Below are positions 35,629 through 49,949 of a DNA stretch of 64,000 nucleotides, one piece after another. A program made the translations under genes and the position numbers. The notes under the pieces are model-generated. The model worked only from the letters and a program-made list of their open reading frames with translations. It made no database searches and was not told the DNA's origin. This DNA comes from Phytoseiulus persimilis. Taxonomy: Eukaryota; Arthropoda; Arachnida; Mesostigmata; Phytoseiidae. The stretch spans positions 14,710,211 to 14,774,210 of the forward strand of contig CM075104.1 in assembly GCA_037576195.1 (NCBI GenBank), in the 5' to 3' direction. Within the stretch, counting starts at the first letter, position 1; every line of letters begins with the position of its first letter.

Positions 35629-38600
35629 CGAATAGTCCGTGATTTCGTCAACAAAATGCTCGACTCAATTCTATTCTACCGAGCGGTCTGAGTGAGTACC
35701 TCTGAGAAGTTTCATGCAACGTCCTATGGACCATCATTAGCATCTCGGAGACAATATGAATGTTGATAGAAGCCCTGAAACCGTTGAAATGGCATCCAAG
35801 ACGCTGACGAGGTCACGAAAAGCTCCGCAGTGATGAGAAAGACATCAAATACCGAATTCCGAGCAGCTTGCCCGTCGTGAACCTTCTATTTAGTTAATTC
35901 TCCCATCGACTGCGGTATCCTCCGCGTGAAGCGGTGTCTTCGAACTGTCATTCGGCAATCTGAAACCTTGGCAGCATCATTCGCACAGGTAGCCTGCGAC
36001 TGCTCTCGATTACACAGTTTGCTTGTGGTTTCTTGACATCGGAGGTCTACTGATGCAGACTTCTGGAGTTTTTCTTTTCCTTCCCCTTGACGTAATAGAG
36101 TTAGGGATGATTTCAATCCGTGCTGCCATTTCCACTAATCTGATAAACTGCCACGGTGAGGAGGTTGCCGCGCTAAGCTTCTTCACAGGTGTTGGAGCGC
36201 TGTGTTTCCGAGAGGTTACATTCTTCCACCAGGATGTCCAAGTCTGGCTTATGCTCTCTAGGTTTTTCCTGTTTGGAAACTTGATGAGGAAGTTGGAGGG
36301 ATTGCGTTATTCAGGTTACCCAGGCATCCAACCTCAGAAACTGAAGTGGTCGAGAACTTTTCGAATCGTTTGCCTATCCTCGGTTCCATCTCACGACGGT
36401 TGGGTTTCGCATTCTGATCGGACTGAACGGTTGTGACGGAACCGAAACCAGTTAGACAATATCGATCTGGGCTCCGATGTGTGTTCGAAAATATTTAGCG
36501 GTCCGACCGAGCTCGGAACTGCTAACGCGCGCAGGCTATTCTTGAATGATTCGGAATGGTTATGCTAGTCTCGAATGCATCTGCAGGCCGCCTTCGATAT
36601 GCGTCAATAGCGCTCTATTCGCCTAGTAGTCGGCAGACGGCCCGAAAGCCGTTGGCGGAATCTCTACCGGTCGGGGGACATCCCGCCGTGAGTCAGCCTC
36701 TGTCCTAGAGTCATGGTCAGACGGAACTTTCTCGAATCTGCGGGATGCAATCTCTGCTCTGGTCTCATGTGATCATACGGGACGAGGTTCCCCCTGAATT
36801 CCGCGATGGCTACACGGTTCGTGTTTCGCGGTAGCTCCCAGCTTCCGCGACATTCGCAACGGACCTTTCGTCGGTCAGTCTCCCCGCGGCTAATCCTGCT
36901 CGTTGCTAAGCCGACTTTTTTCGCCGGAATACACCTCCGCCCGCTAAAGCAGGCGATTAGCTCCAGAATTCAGAGACTGACGTCAGATGGGTAGATGACT
37001 TACCACTCAGAAAATAGTGTCACGTAGAGAGAAGAACCAGGCTACCATCATTCCTGGAAACTGATTTCCGTGAGCGTAGTTGCCATAGATTGCGTGACAT
37101 TCCCGAGCCTACACAACGTATCACGACATATAGAAGATCCGCTGAAGTACGGTGACGATTCGTTCAAGCATGAGGGGAGTTAGGACCCGCCAGGGAACTA
37201 TAGTTTGACTCCTGTTCTCTCGTGAGATGTAACTTTGATTCTAGCTGAGTTCGTAGATATGGCACTGGTCGTTATTGACGACTTCCGCTATGCGACCTCT
37301 GATTGTTCCGAACCGCTCTCGTGCCGAATCATCCACAGGAAACGCTCATATTCTATGTGGTATTATCGATCTCATTATGGACTGTGTATTGTCGTTATTG
37401 TAATTTATACTCTTATAATACCAATCCATGCCGCCGGGCGAATCCACTTCCAGCGACGGTTCGTCTCGGGAACTCTAATAATAAGTACTGGAAGATTGCT
37501 CACGAACTGTGACGACGTCTCCTGCGAGATCCTTGATCCCGAACAGCCGTTGCAGTCGTTACTTGACGAAGCGAGTGAATACTGACGCCGATGGCCGTTC
37601 GAAATTCACCGGTCATACCCACGAGATATCGTCTATTGTCGCAGCGCAGCGCCGTCGTTTGGATTTCTCGAAGTGTCACGGAACTGTGACCCTAGTGGAC
37701 ATATTTGAGATGGAATAGTTTGTAAGCCTTGATGTCACGGCGAATGTCGTAACTCATGCCTCCGGAGTGCTCCGTGAATTTCTGACGGGATCCGAATCGC
37801 GTATTGGTCGCAGGTTCACCATGCGATCCGGCAAGACTCGAGCCCGGCAGAACCTGTCGACGGACTGCTCTCGCGCCATTTCCATGGAAAAGTTTGTGAG
37901 GACGATCGGGAGTGAGTCCCGTGAGAGAATAATACGTTTCTTTCCTTGCTCTTTCGTGCTCAGAGCATTGTCGATCCGAGTCCGCCTAACCGGCTGAGCG
38001 CCAGCCGACCGACCAAATGATGGAATGATCGCGCGTCCAGCCGTTGACATGCTCTTTATGAAATATCCAGCCTTGGACTGTTTGGAGAATGGTCTGCGGC
38101 TCACTTTCTACAGGCTGAAAACGCTCCAGTGGAAGCTGCCGATCGTTTCACGGGAAGGCGAATAGAAGATTCGCCGCCGTCCAATGGGGCAGCTTGATTG
38201 GATTTAATCTGAACGAAACTCTGAATTGTGTGTTGGTTGCCTGCAGCTGGACCGCAACGGAAGACGAGTCTCAGCGTGGAGACGAAGCCGGCTCGGTCTA
38301 GAGGAGAATATTCAGCAACCCGTAACAACAAGCGCGAGCAATAACACCAGCAATGTATTTTGCTGCGCTCCTGCACATTGTATGCAGATTACATCAGGGT
38401 CGATGTGACACTATCCGCTGCCACTCATTCAGCTCGCCAGACTGACTCCCTGTTTGCTTGCCTACATAACGTGACCGCTGCCGTTCTCCGAACGGCTTGT
38501 CTAGGTGGAGTCACGATCGGCATTTCCAGCAACCCTTGGAGGTCGTGCTGGATTATTCGATTGACAAAAATCGGATTCGAAGCCTCCACATGAGCGTCAC

Positions 38601-41600
38601 GCAGACTATGGGCTCGCTTCCGAGGATTTCGAGTTCGTTCGCCCCTCTTCGTACTGTTCGTGGGAACTGATGATATGAGACCGGAGGGACGAATCAATGC
38701 ATTGCTAGTCGGGAGTTCAAGAATCTTCTCATTGCGTTCCGTAGCGTCGCTGGCCAGAGTCAAGCTGCACTCACCACCCGGCTTCAAAATGGTCGCGCAG
38801 TGTCTAGATGTATGACGCAAGTGGGATTCGATTCTCACTGGGGTTGTGCGTCGCCTCCGGACTCCACAAGTTGACAACGAGCCGACGGCGAGCGATGAGC
38901 TGTCGGAAGCGCATCTCTTCGCGGTTCGCTGGTTATGCGTCGCAGTTCCGATCCACTGTGATCCAGGAGCTGTGCTGAGCATCGCCGTTGATCCAGGTTG
39001 TGCGAATCGAACTTCATAATGGGCGTCGAGTGCGTCGCGGAGATTGCCGTTTGGCGTACCGACTTCAGCATTCGAACGGAGCGCTCGTGCATCGTTCACA
39101 GCTCCTTCGGATACCTCGCCTCGCACACGGTGCCGAACCAGAAGCTATGCGAAAGGCGTTCCGAACATTCTCAGCGTTCTGCTTTCGGTGCGAGCGGCGA
39201 CGCGTCAGGCCAGCCGTGTGGGTGAGCAGCGATTGTCACGGCCGACCTTGGCCGGCCCGAACAGCTTCACCGACCGAACAGAAGAGAAGTGCAAGGATTA
39301 TCGAAAGCAAAAGTTCAGTTTGACGGTGCGGCTGAGCTTCAAATTTTGTCGCTGGTCGGTCTTCCCCGAAGTACGAGAGGCCTCGCGCGTGGCAACATCT
39401 GCGATCGTTTGCCGAAACGTTGAGGGTCGGGCAGCAGACTTGTCAGTCTAGACTTTGCGAGGCTGATTTCATCGACGACTGGTTTCAGCGAGTGAATGAG
39501 ATGGAAACGAGGTTCGAACTTCTCTGGGATCGATGATGAATCTCGTCCGACCGTGCACGTCGAAACTGTCCATCGGCCGGATTTATCAGGAGCCAATCAT
39601 GTGACATTGGACCTTAATCCAGAAATCCCAGTCGCCGATTCGTGGTATTTCAAACTATGGTTGGTACTTGGTCCGCGCTCTGGACGTGAGAGTCTTTGCT
39701 TATCGATTTCGATTCAGACGTTTTCACTTTCCTATCACCGGCGAGTGGAAGGCAGACTTCACGGATTTGCGTTCCTGGAATGATTCGATACATATCAAGT
39801 AGGCGACCAGAGCTGATCCCTCGTGAGATATGTTTTCGGAGCACCTAATCTACGTCCGGCACGACACCCTGCCGCCGGTGCGAACGACCCTGTCATGTTT
39901 TGTTTTTTTTGTTCACGCGAGCGGCTGCCCGCCTGCAAGCCACTTCAGCATCGGGCAGTAACAAATGCTGATCTAGGTTTATGTCTCAAAAAATGATTCA
40001 TGCCAGGTTCTTGTTTACGACTATAGCGCCTTTGAGGGCTCTGTTGAGTGGAGCCAGAAGAGAAGCATCGGGAGGAAATGGCGTTAGGCGGGTTTCGGCC
40101 CTACGATAGCCGGTTTTGAAAACAGAGGGTCCCAGCCCAGCGCTCGAAGAAACAAGACCCTCCGATACGGAGGTCGATGGACTCACTGGATTGTAGGACT
40201 CCGCTCAAACTCAGAAGGAATCGAGACGCTGAGGAAATGTGGACTTTGCATTCTGATTTCGGAGTGCTTTTAGGAGTCTCGAGTCCGCGAGTTTGCCTTG
40301 GCTGTGGTGACAACCGTCCCAGGTCGAAGAACTCGTTGCTGTTGATTCCGATTATCTTCACAAATTGACAAAGTCAACAGAACTCGACGATCGGACGGGC
40401 ACGCGAGCCGCTCCGGTGGAGGTTCGAGGCGGTATTGCCCGAGCCGTAGCTCGCGGGCATCCTCTTGGCGCTGACATAGACCTTGTTTGTGCATTCGAGC
40501 GGTCAGAGTTCTCAGGCTTCTGACGTCGTGTCCAAATAATAAGCGGCGCCTGCTGGTTATAAATGTAGCTGATTAAAAATAGATTTGAAGGACACTGTCT
40601 GCGGCACGTTCTGTCACTCGTTCGCTCGCTCGAACGCTGCTGTGGGATGGCTGAGATCCGTCGACCAAGATTGCTCAACTGTCGCTCGTGGCAAGTCGGA
40701 CGGTGCTTGTTTGTGAACTCCGCCTCGCATCCGGAGAAAGTACGACGTACGCACCTTGTGCGATTTCAATCGTGACCGATGACGGAGATCTTATGGCTGC
40801 GTCTGACTGCTCTCTTCCCGCGTGTGGCCTCTGACCACATTGAATTCCGAGCTGAGCTCTGAAACAAACCCCGGGGCGAGCGACGCTGTAGATTTGATAA
40901 TGCGCGTGCAGAATTACATCGATTGCGGAGTCAAACGTTGACTCCGACGTCTACGGGGTTCGATTTCTGTCGACAGGAGGTTTGATTCATGGCGGCAGAA
41001 ATGATCCCAAGCCGCGATTCAGTGATTCCACTTCCCGTTCCGAGCCTCCTCTTGAAGCTGTCAGAGCCTATTCCGATTTGTTCAGGCTTCATATTCTCAA
41101 ACTCGGCTCTGATTTAATCGATTCGCCCTGATTGCAAGCCCGGCATAGCCCGAGAACATCTCACAAGCCTGAGGATGGGCAGCTTGACGCCGATGGCGGA
41201 ATGAAAATCTCGAGGCTGTTACCAAGAACTATTCAAACTCATTGGGTGTCGTGTTCTAGTTCGGAAATTCTGAAAGCGTGGGCGGCGAAAGGAATCCAAG
41301 CCTGCGCGGACGACCAAATGCTTGACGTCTTCAATCAGCGATGCTCCAATTATCTCGATTCGAGAAGAAAGTTTGGAAGAACTCACTGCTCACATGGGTT
41401 GTTTCCCGAATCCGACTCTCACCTTCCACGATAGAAGGCTCTCTGCCGCCTTGTCGCCTCAAGTGAGCGTGAGCTACTCAGAATTTTGGGAGACATGGAA
41501 ACTCAGTTCTGTAGATAAATCCAGAACGGCTTCAGCTGAGCTTGCTGATTCAAGTTGCTCTCACGGCAATCCGGTGTCAGATTCGCTGTCAAGAACCTGG

Positions 41601-42265
41601 TCGTTGTTTCCTTCGGTGTCTTCTAGATCATCCTTGACGGAACCGGAACTGTAAGACTGTCGGGACAACTCTGGTTCCGTCGCCATCCCAGTTCAGAGTA
41701 CCTTCCCTTCAGTGCACTGTCTCGGAGGTTGGCGATCTTTGTTATCTGACAAATTTATTTTCACTTGCGAATGATTCGTCGGGTCGGGTCGTACTCAACC
41801 GGCGCCGTCTTCTGAACGTTGAAAATCACAGAAGGAGGCGTTCTTGCGTGATGGGCCACCTCTCGACATTGCGCAGCCTTGATTCTGGCAAGCTTTTCGA
41901 CTACGTCAGCTCTGAGACTTGGCAACACCGCACCCTCTCTAACGTTGCTGCCCGAACCTGGGCTGTAGAACTGAGCTCTTCCAGGACGCTGTGCGAAACT
42001 CGAGATGATCGAGGAACGAGATATGAGTATATTTGATTCTTTTCGAGGAATTACTCTGCTCTCGGCCATGCCACAGTGTGGTGATCATCTGTGTTGGTGT
42101 TCCCAATCGACTCTCTCGACTTCGTTGAACTATTTTGCTTGCGGCACTACAGCGACGGAAGAGGCCAAGACTCGCATGACCGTTGTTGCTGAAGGAGAAC
42201 GACGTTCGACAATGTTTCAAATTTTCTTCTCCTGTAATGAGTGAGGCGCAGCCAAATTCGGCGTT

Positions 42266-42808
42266 CTACAACGTGCGGTGGTCTTCAAATATACCCGAGA
42301 GAGAAATCCGTACCAGAAAAAAAACGCAGTTGGCGAAGGAGAAAAACAGTGCGCGCTTGGCCGTAATGATTCTCTCGCTACTCTCAAACAAACATCTTGT
42401 CGACGGAAGCCCAACGCGGTGGGTGTTGTTGAGGGTCGATCGGAAAGGAGACTTCCAGAGCTGTTCCTTTGATGTATGAGCTTGTCTAAGAACGGAATTT
42501 CCCTTCTCGAAGCTGGAATCATCAGGAGGCTTCCTGGTGCCATACTTTGCCTGAATCGTGACGTCAGATCCGACTCCTCTTCCCTTCCATAAATGTTTCC
42601 GATTGTTTGGTATTCTCACTGTATCCGATCGAGTCGCGGTCTGTTGCCCTCCGGGCTGTTCGGTCGCTTGACAAGTAGGCAGGGAAACAGGCGGCAAGCG
42701 AGCTGGCCACCTACGCAACGCTTTGCTGGTCGCTTCCATCGGGTCACATGACGTGCTGCGTTGACCCAGATTCAATGGGAGGAGTACGACAACCAACGCA
42801 GTGGGCAT
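42266..42808 (-). CDS. open frame with hydrophobic N-terminus (doubtful)
   Basis: An ATG at 42808 opens MPTALVVVLLPLNLGQ, a plausible signal peptide, followed by about 165 residues rich in Arg, Ser and Thr without recognisable domain. A possible acceptor (ggatacag) lies just upstream on the same strand. No orthologue comes to mind; listed so that it can be tested. Confidence 0.15.
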   Translation of the reverse strand: MPTALVVVLLPLNLGQRSTSCDPMEATSKALRRWPARLPPVSLPTCQATEQPGGQQTATRSDTVRIPNNRKHLWKGRGVGSDVTIQAKYGTRKPPDDSSFEKGNSVLRQAHTSKEQLWKSPFRSTLNNTHRVGLPSTRCLFESSERIITAKRALFFSFANCVFFLVRISLSGIFEDHRTL

Positions 42809-45800
42809 CGGCCTTAGGTCCACAGCCTGTATCCGGGCCAGCGCGACAACCTGTTCCAGGAATTAGAGGGGACTTCTGCTCGTAGGCATCCTGCATGATG
42901 AGCCCTGATAGCTGCTACGTACGTCCTTGGGTGCAGAATTCCCTCCACACCTCACCCCTGACGTACCGCCATGCTGGGGACAGAATGAACCTTCCATGCT
43001 GGGCTAGTTTATTGAAGGGGCGGGGAAGTCCCTATTGGAACGGAGAGCTCTCGAAAATCGTTCGCTGCACATTTCCTCTCTTATTCGAACCCAGGATTAC
43101 GTGACTTCAAGGTCACTCTGTCGCTCACGATGACTGTGATTATCAAGGTGAGAGCGTCGGCGAAGGGGGCGGTAACAAAGTTATAAGATGACCGGAAATT
43201 AGGGGAAGTGCCCTCCAATAAGTAGCGGCAGCGTCTGCCGCTAGTTCGGGCGCTGGACAATTCAGGCGGCAGCGTCTTTGCTGGCTTTCTTGTTTCGCTC
43301 TCTTTAGAAGATTCCGTTGGAGTTTTTCCTCATCCACTGTCCCGATAAATATGAATTACGAGCTCCTGGAAACTCTCAGCGACCGGGGTTCCCCAATTCA
43401 CCGAAGTCGCTCTGTTCAGTCAAAACAGATGAAGACTTGAAAGCTCCAAATGCATCGATCGCGACTCTCATTCCAGGTCCTATCGCTGCGGGACACGAAA
43501 ATGAATCATTTGGGTACGATCGATTGAATATCGATTCTTCTATATCGCTAACCCGAACCGTTCTAACTTCTCGGGCACTCCCCCGAAACTAAACCGCCCG
43601 GAATCCTTGACCCGAGGCTGGTAGGCCAGAGCACAGAAACCGTGGAAGTTGCATGACAACTGTCTCCCAGACCTATTGAACGACTGCACGTGGGCCAACC
43701 GCCACCGTAATCGATGCGTATGTACCAAAATAAACTTCTTAGTCCGAGTTGGCTCAGTTCGGGATGAGCGAGGAGCCTGCCCGCTCGATCGTACAATCGC
43801 CATGTTCATGCCAACGCGCGTCACGTTTCCGAATTCAAACGATACTAACCGGAAGCAGTGACGAGTGTAGTACGTGCTGCCGTCGAGGAATCCACAGCTT
43901 TCTGTTTTTGTGAGTTTTTGAAATATAGCTGGTACCGGATAGAGGTTTGCTTGAAAATTCAGCATTCCAAACAGAAATCGTGAGTCGCCCTTCTCCGCCG
44001 CGACGGCGAGAACCTTGGCCGTCGCCGCTGGCCCTTCACGTTCCGTCTGAACTTGCTCCCTTGTTGATTCGTCGTTCGTTTTTTCGTCCGTTGGCTTCTG
44101 GCTCGCTTCACAACCGTCGTCCTTCAGAACCAATCACAGATCTGGATCGCGAATTGTGCGCTCAACAGAAGAATAGCTCCCGTCCTTCCCGCATGGCTAG
44201 GCAGGACGGATTGAGAATTCCGACTGATTCTTCATCCATTCGTGCTATGCATCTCGAATATTATCCAGTATCGGATCTATTCCTCACAACGAGACCTGTA
44301 CGAGGGACTCCGATCTATGGCGAACCGCAGCAACTAGCTATAGAAGCGTTGAAAGCCCTCCTTTATCGTCGTTTTCCACGTGTCCCCATGTGCTCTGGAA
44401 GATTTGATCCTTTCATCGCGAGGAGAGCTCTCTCTTTGATTGTGGAATACTACGGAGAGTTTTCCCGCTTTTTCGGACGGGGAGTTTGGGCTGGCGGATG
44501 TCGAGAATGCCCAAGAAGACGGGACGTCCGCGTCTTGGAGGGTTGGGTTTTTGACGACAACAAGACTAGGGCGAAAGCATCAGAAGAAGCGAAAGTGACG
44601 TATCACTCGTTGGCGACCGTAGAATTCTCCCTTGGGAGGAGGAACTCTGTCGACGAGTTGCGCGAATCCGAGTGCCAACATCGGCGGCATGTGATGTGAC
44701 TTCCTCTCTAACCCTGTGCGGAACGGTTCGAGTTCCTGAATTTTTCCTAGACAGGCACTCGGCCCGATTCATTATTTTGTTCGTGATCCCGCTGGGTGGC
44801 TCTTCAAGGGAACCGTTTCCTTCGGTCTCCACCGAATTCGATCTCTATCGATGCTCCCAGTTCAAAGTTGAAGAAATCTCTCTCGCAGCCCTTCGGCCAC
44901 GGAAATGATATTTGGTCGCAGTCAGCTGAGCAGAGCAGATTGAACAAGCAGGCGAGCTACGGGCGAAAGCTTTGTGTTCCCCCCATAGAAGTGAAAATTT
45001 ACCGGAAGCAGCGCTTAGTAATTATTCTGCTTATATAATATGGAATGATCATAACTACGAGAACGGCCTCAGCTGAGCCGCCGTGGTGCCGGTCAGCGAC
45101 CGTCTGACAGTGTTGCGACCGGACTAGCTGACCCGCGGTAAGCCTTCCATGATGTAACGTGATGAGTTTCGTTCTTTGTGGAGAACGTTTTTTACGACTT
45201 CATCAGTGCACCGTTTGAGGAGGCGTTTTCGAAACTCCGTTCGACCTCAGCGAGCCGGTGGTTCCATGTCTCGCTGGTTATGTACACGGCAGAAGTTAGT
45301 TCTGCCGGTGCTCGGCGGAGTTTTTGTCATTTTAGACCCTCAGGTGCACATGGAATCAGGTGGTCGCCTGTGAGAAAGCACCCTTCCACCGCCCGCCGCT
45401 GTTTGCGACGAGTTCCAGACGAAATTTCGGACGACCGAGCTTGTTGAGCTGGAAACTCGTCTAGACATATCCGAGCGTTTCCTTCAGATGTTTTTTGACT
45501 CTGTTGCCATCGGCGAGCACCAAACCGGATGGTGACAGGCAGTCAACGCTGAGCAAGAAACAGTGGCACGCATTGAATGCTCACTTAAGCCTCACTTTCA
45601 GCTGACTTTGTGCTTCAATAAACACGCAGACAGTCGCGCGTATATATTCGGATGGATGGATCGGTGAACGACGCGACGTAATCGACGGTATAGATAGAGG
45701 GAAGACAGTTGGACCACCGGACCAACAGACGGATGCACGGCGCGCTTTGAATAGCTTAGGACGATGCGAGGAAAACGTGGGGGTGGCTTTTCTTCCGCTG

Positions 45801-48800
45801 CGGCACTTCCGCTTTCTCAGAAAGAACAACGGCGCAGAGAGATCATTACCCGTCTTCGTGGCGAACCCGGGCGAATCGCCTACTCACCTGCCTATAGTTT
45901 CTCGTCATGACTACATACCGAACACCTTGCCGCTCGAGCAACGGGAGCGGGGCGTCGGAACGAAGTTGTCCGTCCGGACCACCTGATCCTGATCGAGTGC
46001 AGGTGCCGGCTGATCGCGGAATCCACGAACACCGCCGGAGCTGGATGGCGACTGGGTTAAAAAATGAAGACTAAGATGAGAGAACATCCGGCAGGGTCTC
46101 TTTGGTAGCGTTTCGCTCTCCCGAGCTCTCATTATACATCCTATCCAAATATGCGAGCAGAATTAATTCCGCTAATTTCGGTGGTCAGGATGAATGAATG
46201 CCATATATCGAAATAGTAGTAAAATATGCTCGGAAGCTGGCTTTTGTCTGACATTTGTGAACGAACCCGCTGGAAAGCGAACCCGAGTGTTTTTATAGCT
46301 CATCCGATTGCTCTCTCGGCTGGCAGTCTTGTCCAGCCAGAATATTCCATCAGTTGCAGTCTCACTGCAGTGGCCATATCGAAGAGATTCCAATAGTTTT
46401 CACGACAAGTCTTTTTATTGTCGTCAGGCCCCCGGAAGAGCCCGGGTCGGGCACTGCTCCTAACGGATCCGGACATAGCACATTCTTCACGCTAAGAAAA
46501 CAGTACTGGTCGCCGCCGCAGGGACGATCTCGCTCTCTCCCTGCTGCTGTTTCAGGCGTCGACGGCGCACAGGATGATGTCAAACTCGATGGACCCTGTC
46601 GGCGCGCTTCGCTCAGTCTCGTGACGGCCGTCTGATCTCGATCGAGATAGATTCTGACGAGACAGCTCATGCGGAAAATGGTTCGGGAGTCGCGATTACG
46701 AATTCGGTATCAGCGCGTCGCTGTATTCGTCCATTTTCCGCATTCAACTGTACCCGACCATTAAGGTCGCGACAGCTCAAAACATGGGAAATGAGCGAAT
46801 CGGATGCCCATGAAAAATTTCTTTGAGCGCTCCGTGCGACTCCTCTTGCTGATGGGTCGAAGCCGAAGTGAATCTGTAACGCCGGCCAGTCGGCTTCTTC
46901 GGTCGGGATGCCGGAGGATTCGAGCGAGCTCCACCGTGTTGACGAGGTTTCTCATCCTATGACTCTGCGTGGCCCACGCAGGCGTGCCGCACATTCGCAG
47001 CACTGATTATTGGTTCATCTGGTGAGCTTACGTGGTAAGTCACAAGCCGAAACGGAGTCATCTCCGAGCCGAGCCTCGATTTCTGCCACTAAATAGTGGC
47101 GGGATCGTGCTCCGATTTGAGCGTCGACTCCGCGAGTTTCGCGTTTCTTGCTCTTGGTTGCGGCTTGGAACTGCGCTGGAATCGCGGCCATCCGGACGAT
47201 ATCACACTCGGACCTCTGGGAAAAACGGCCTCAGCCGACCGAGGTCTCGGCCGGTTCGAAGCTGAAACTCCACGCGAAGTTTGTTGTAGGCCAATGGCTC
47301 TCAATGACGTTGTTCCGCCGCCGCCTAAGTGACGCCTCCTCCATCGACCTCGTCGTCGTTTCCGACCGCGCGGATCTCGGGAGGCATTCGTGTTCGAACC
47401 GAAAATCCCTGTTCCTCGAGGAATTCACGTCTATCGGTCATGAGGGAGAAATCACTCTCGAACGAAGTGACTCCTCTTCCCAAACAGAGCTCATACGAGA
47501 GTTCCGCGGGAAGTTCCCGAACCTTTGGAAGTCGGAGGCGAGAACATTGATCAACGATTGGCGTGTGTTGACTCGTATACGTAAAGCACGTATGGGGTTG
47601 CTTATGTTTCCTCTCGCCGCACTGGACCACTCGGAGTCGTAAAAGCACAACCGAGTTTTCAGTGTGTATGGAGGAAGAGCCTTCGGATCCGACTCTGCCA
47701 GTTCGGGCTCGTTATCGACCGGCCAAGCTCCACAGAGACCGTCGCGAATAATCCCGGGGTCGGAGGTGCGGTCAGCCGGACCGATCCCTAGCTTCTTCTA
47801 TTTGCACAGCACAGAGAATCGCCTCAAGAGCCTCGTACCGATGGGGTCCCTCTACAAGGTTGTTGTCAAGGACGATCCCGGCTGACTAATTGCGATCGCA
47901 TCCGCTCAAAGGATCGCGTCGAGCGTTGGGACCAGCTTTTGCTGGCTCTGGGTGTGATGATGCAAGGGATGTGGTCAGTGCCAATATTGAGTTCAGGCCG
48001 GATTCGATCTCCTCGCCCTTCTCCTGCCGCGGTCATGTCCTGGGAATGAAAGGCCAGCCTCATTGCTTTCCACGCATGATGGAAACCTCAGTTATCGTCG
48101 TGACTCCATAATTCCATGGCTGCTTTCAGTGATATATGTTTTCATTGGTGTTCTAGAGGAGGGACCTTTCTCGAGTGGAATAGGACAGCGAGTTACGATT
48201 CCTTTTCCAATGTAATTATGAGCGCAAGTTTCACCTCATTGATTCTGAGAGACGCAAGCTCCATCAGTTTTGTGGTTCCCAGTCTTGAGAGAACTCCACA
48301 TTACGGCTGAGAATATGATCTCCCTAGGGTAGGCCTCACCAATGAGAAAGGAAGCGCGGTCGTCCTCTTTTGCCTCCACCTCAATAACGCCACCCACAAT
48401 GGAGGCGGGTGCCTATGTGTGCACTGTACTCTCCATGAAAATTGCGATGCCTCCGAGACGACGAGCTCTAGTCATTAAAGCCTCTGTCGCGAAAGCGACG
48501 CAGCAGTCCTGAGTGACTCACTGTGAGGAAGATGGACACTTACAGTTATTTTTCATTAACTTGCGATTTCACGGATAACAGGTCCTGATGGCCGGAAACG
48601 CTTCAGAAGTTCCGGAACTATGAGTGATCGCAGGTGCTCAACCAGCAACGATAGTCTCCGCTCGGAGGCCTTCCTTCGACGTTTTTTTCAACGTCACAAG
48701 CTCTTTCCCCTTTCTGCGTTCAGAGCGGTAACGTTTTTTATCCATGATTACTCCCTCGATATGTATAGAGCTCGTCTCTTGACCCTGAGTGAGCCACGGT

Positions 48801-49949
48801 CTCTTCATTGATTCACTGGCTTTCCTCCGCTAGAGATAATTTCGAATCTCCTTCCGGTGGTGGAAAGCCTCAAGGCAAAGTGATCTGCGTCACGCGATCT
48901 CTCCCGAGAGCGTCCTTTCGCTTCCGCGAGGGCTTGGAACTCAACGGCTTCCAATGGAAGGGAAGGAGTAGACAATGAGCCGCGCTGAAAACTTACAAAC
49001 ATTCATTCGTCATGGAGAGCTGACTACCTCCCCCGAAACCTATTGTTTCCTTGACTGCGGAGCGTCAATTTGTCTGATCCGAGATACATCAATAGCAGAA
49101 ACGCGAGACCGATCTCAGAGGATCGTTCTCAGGTCTGCTTTGGAAACAATCCATCGCATTGAGCAACGCAGAGCTCGGAAGCCCCCTTATTAGTTGATTC
49201 TCCACGAAACTCGTTCCCCGCGTCGTATTCCACAAGAATCGGGCCAATCAAGGGAAGCCGTATCAGCTTCAACCGTCAACTCGCTCACCCGAGGAACAGA
49301 TCATCCCCGTCGGAGGCTTCTTTCGACGACAGGCTCATGACAAGGACATCCTCGCAAAAAACTCAGACACGGGGGGCGATGATTTCATGTTTGCCAACTC
49401 CGTTCCGAGAGCACTTCTCCTGTGCGAAGCACAGCCCGGCTCGCTTGTATGTCCGTGTTGGGTAATGTGGAGCGAACATTTGCGAGCTTTCATTTCGGCT
49501 GTTTGGTGAAAAATGTTCAGCTCCATCGCAGTCGACAATCGTGGCTGTACGGAACGGATCTCCACCCTTTGCTCAGAATTCTTAGTTTCCAATTGTCGCT
49601 TGCGCTAGTGGTTGGAGCCCTGGCCCGATGAGAGCCCACGAGTGTGATATTTTGTCTCAGATGGAATTGGAAGAGAAGCAGAGCCAGGAGTTCCGCCGTT
49701 TAAAGGCTGTCCGGCCACCTCGAATGACGTTCCGCGATCTTGGAGTTCCGAGCCATTATGGGCGATTGCAAACGAATTCAGATCGAGCTAATCATCATCT
49801 TTTCTTGTCATGTTTCAGGTTGAATTCCGCTCCTGGGAGATCGATTCACTCGTGATGCTGTCTACGTGTGCGAAAGCGGCGCGACCCGAGTCTTGCCCGA
49901 ATTCGTTGTCCAATCCCCCGTTGGTTTTCGTGAGAGCACGTCGCTCATC

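Larger units (their letters stand above)
35241..49818. other. 14.6 kb without a recognisable gene
   Basis: Many overlapping open frames exist, some long: minus 38425-39126 (233 codons), plus 43947-44699 (250), minus 43540-44133 (197), minus 42266-42823 (185) and plus 47148-47642 (164). I recognise none, and several overlap each other antisense, which is expected of GC-balanced non-coding DNA. Genes made of short exons could be hidden here. Two frames that begin with a plausible signal peptide are listed separately. Confidence 0.45.

Noticed and set aside
46700-46960. Minus-strand open segment (reads ...ADWPALQIHFGFDP...)
   Set aside because: Protein-like wording but no start codon, no convincing splice sites and no family match.
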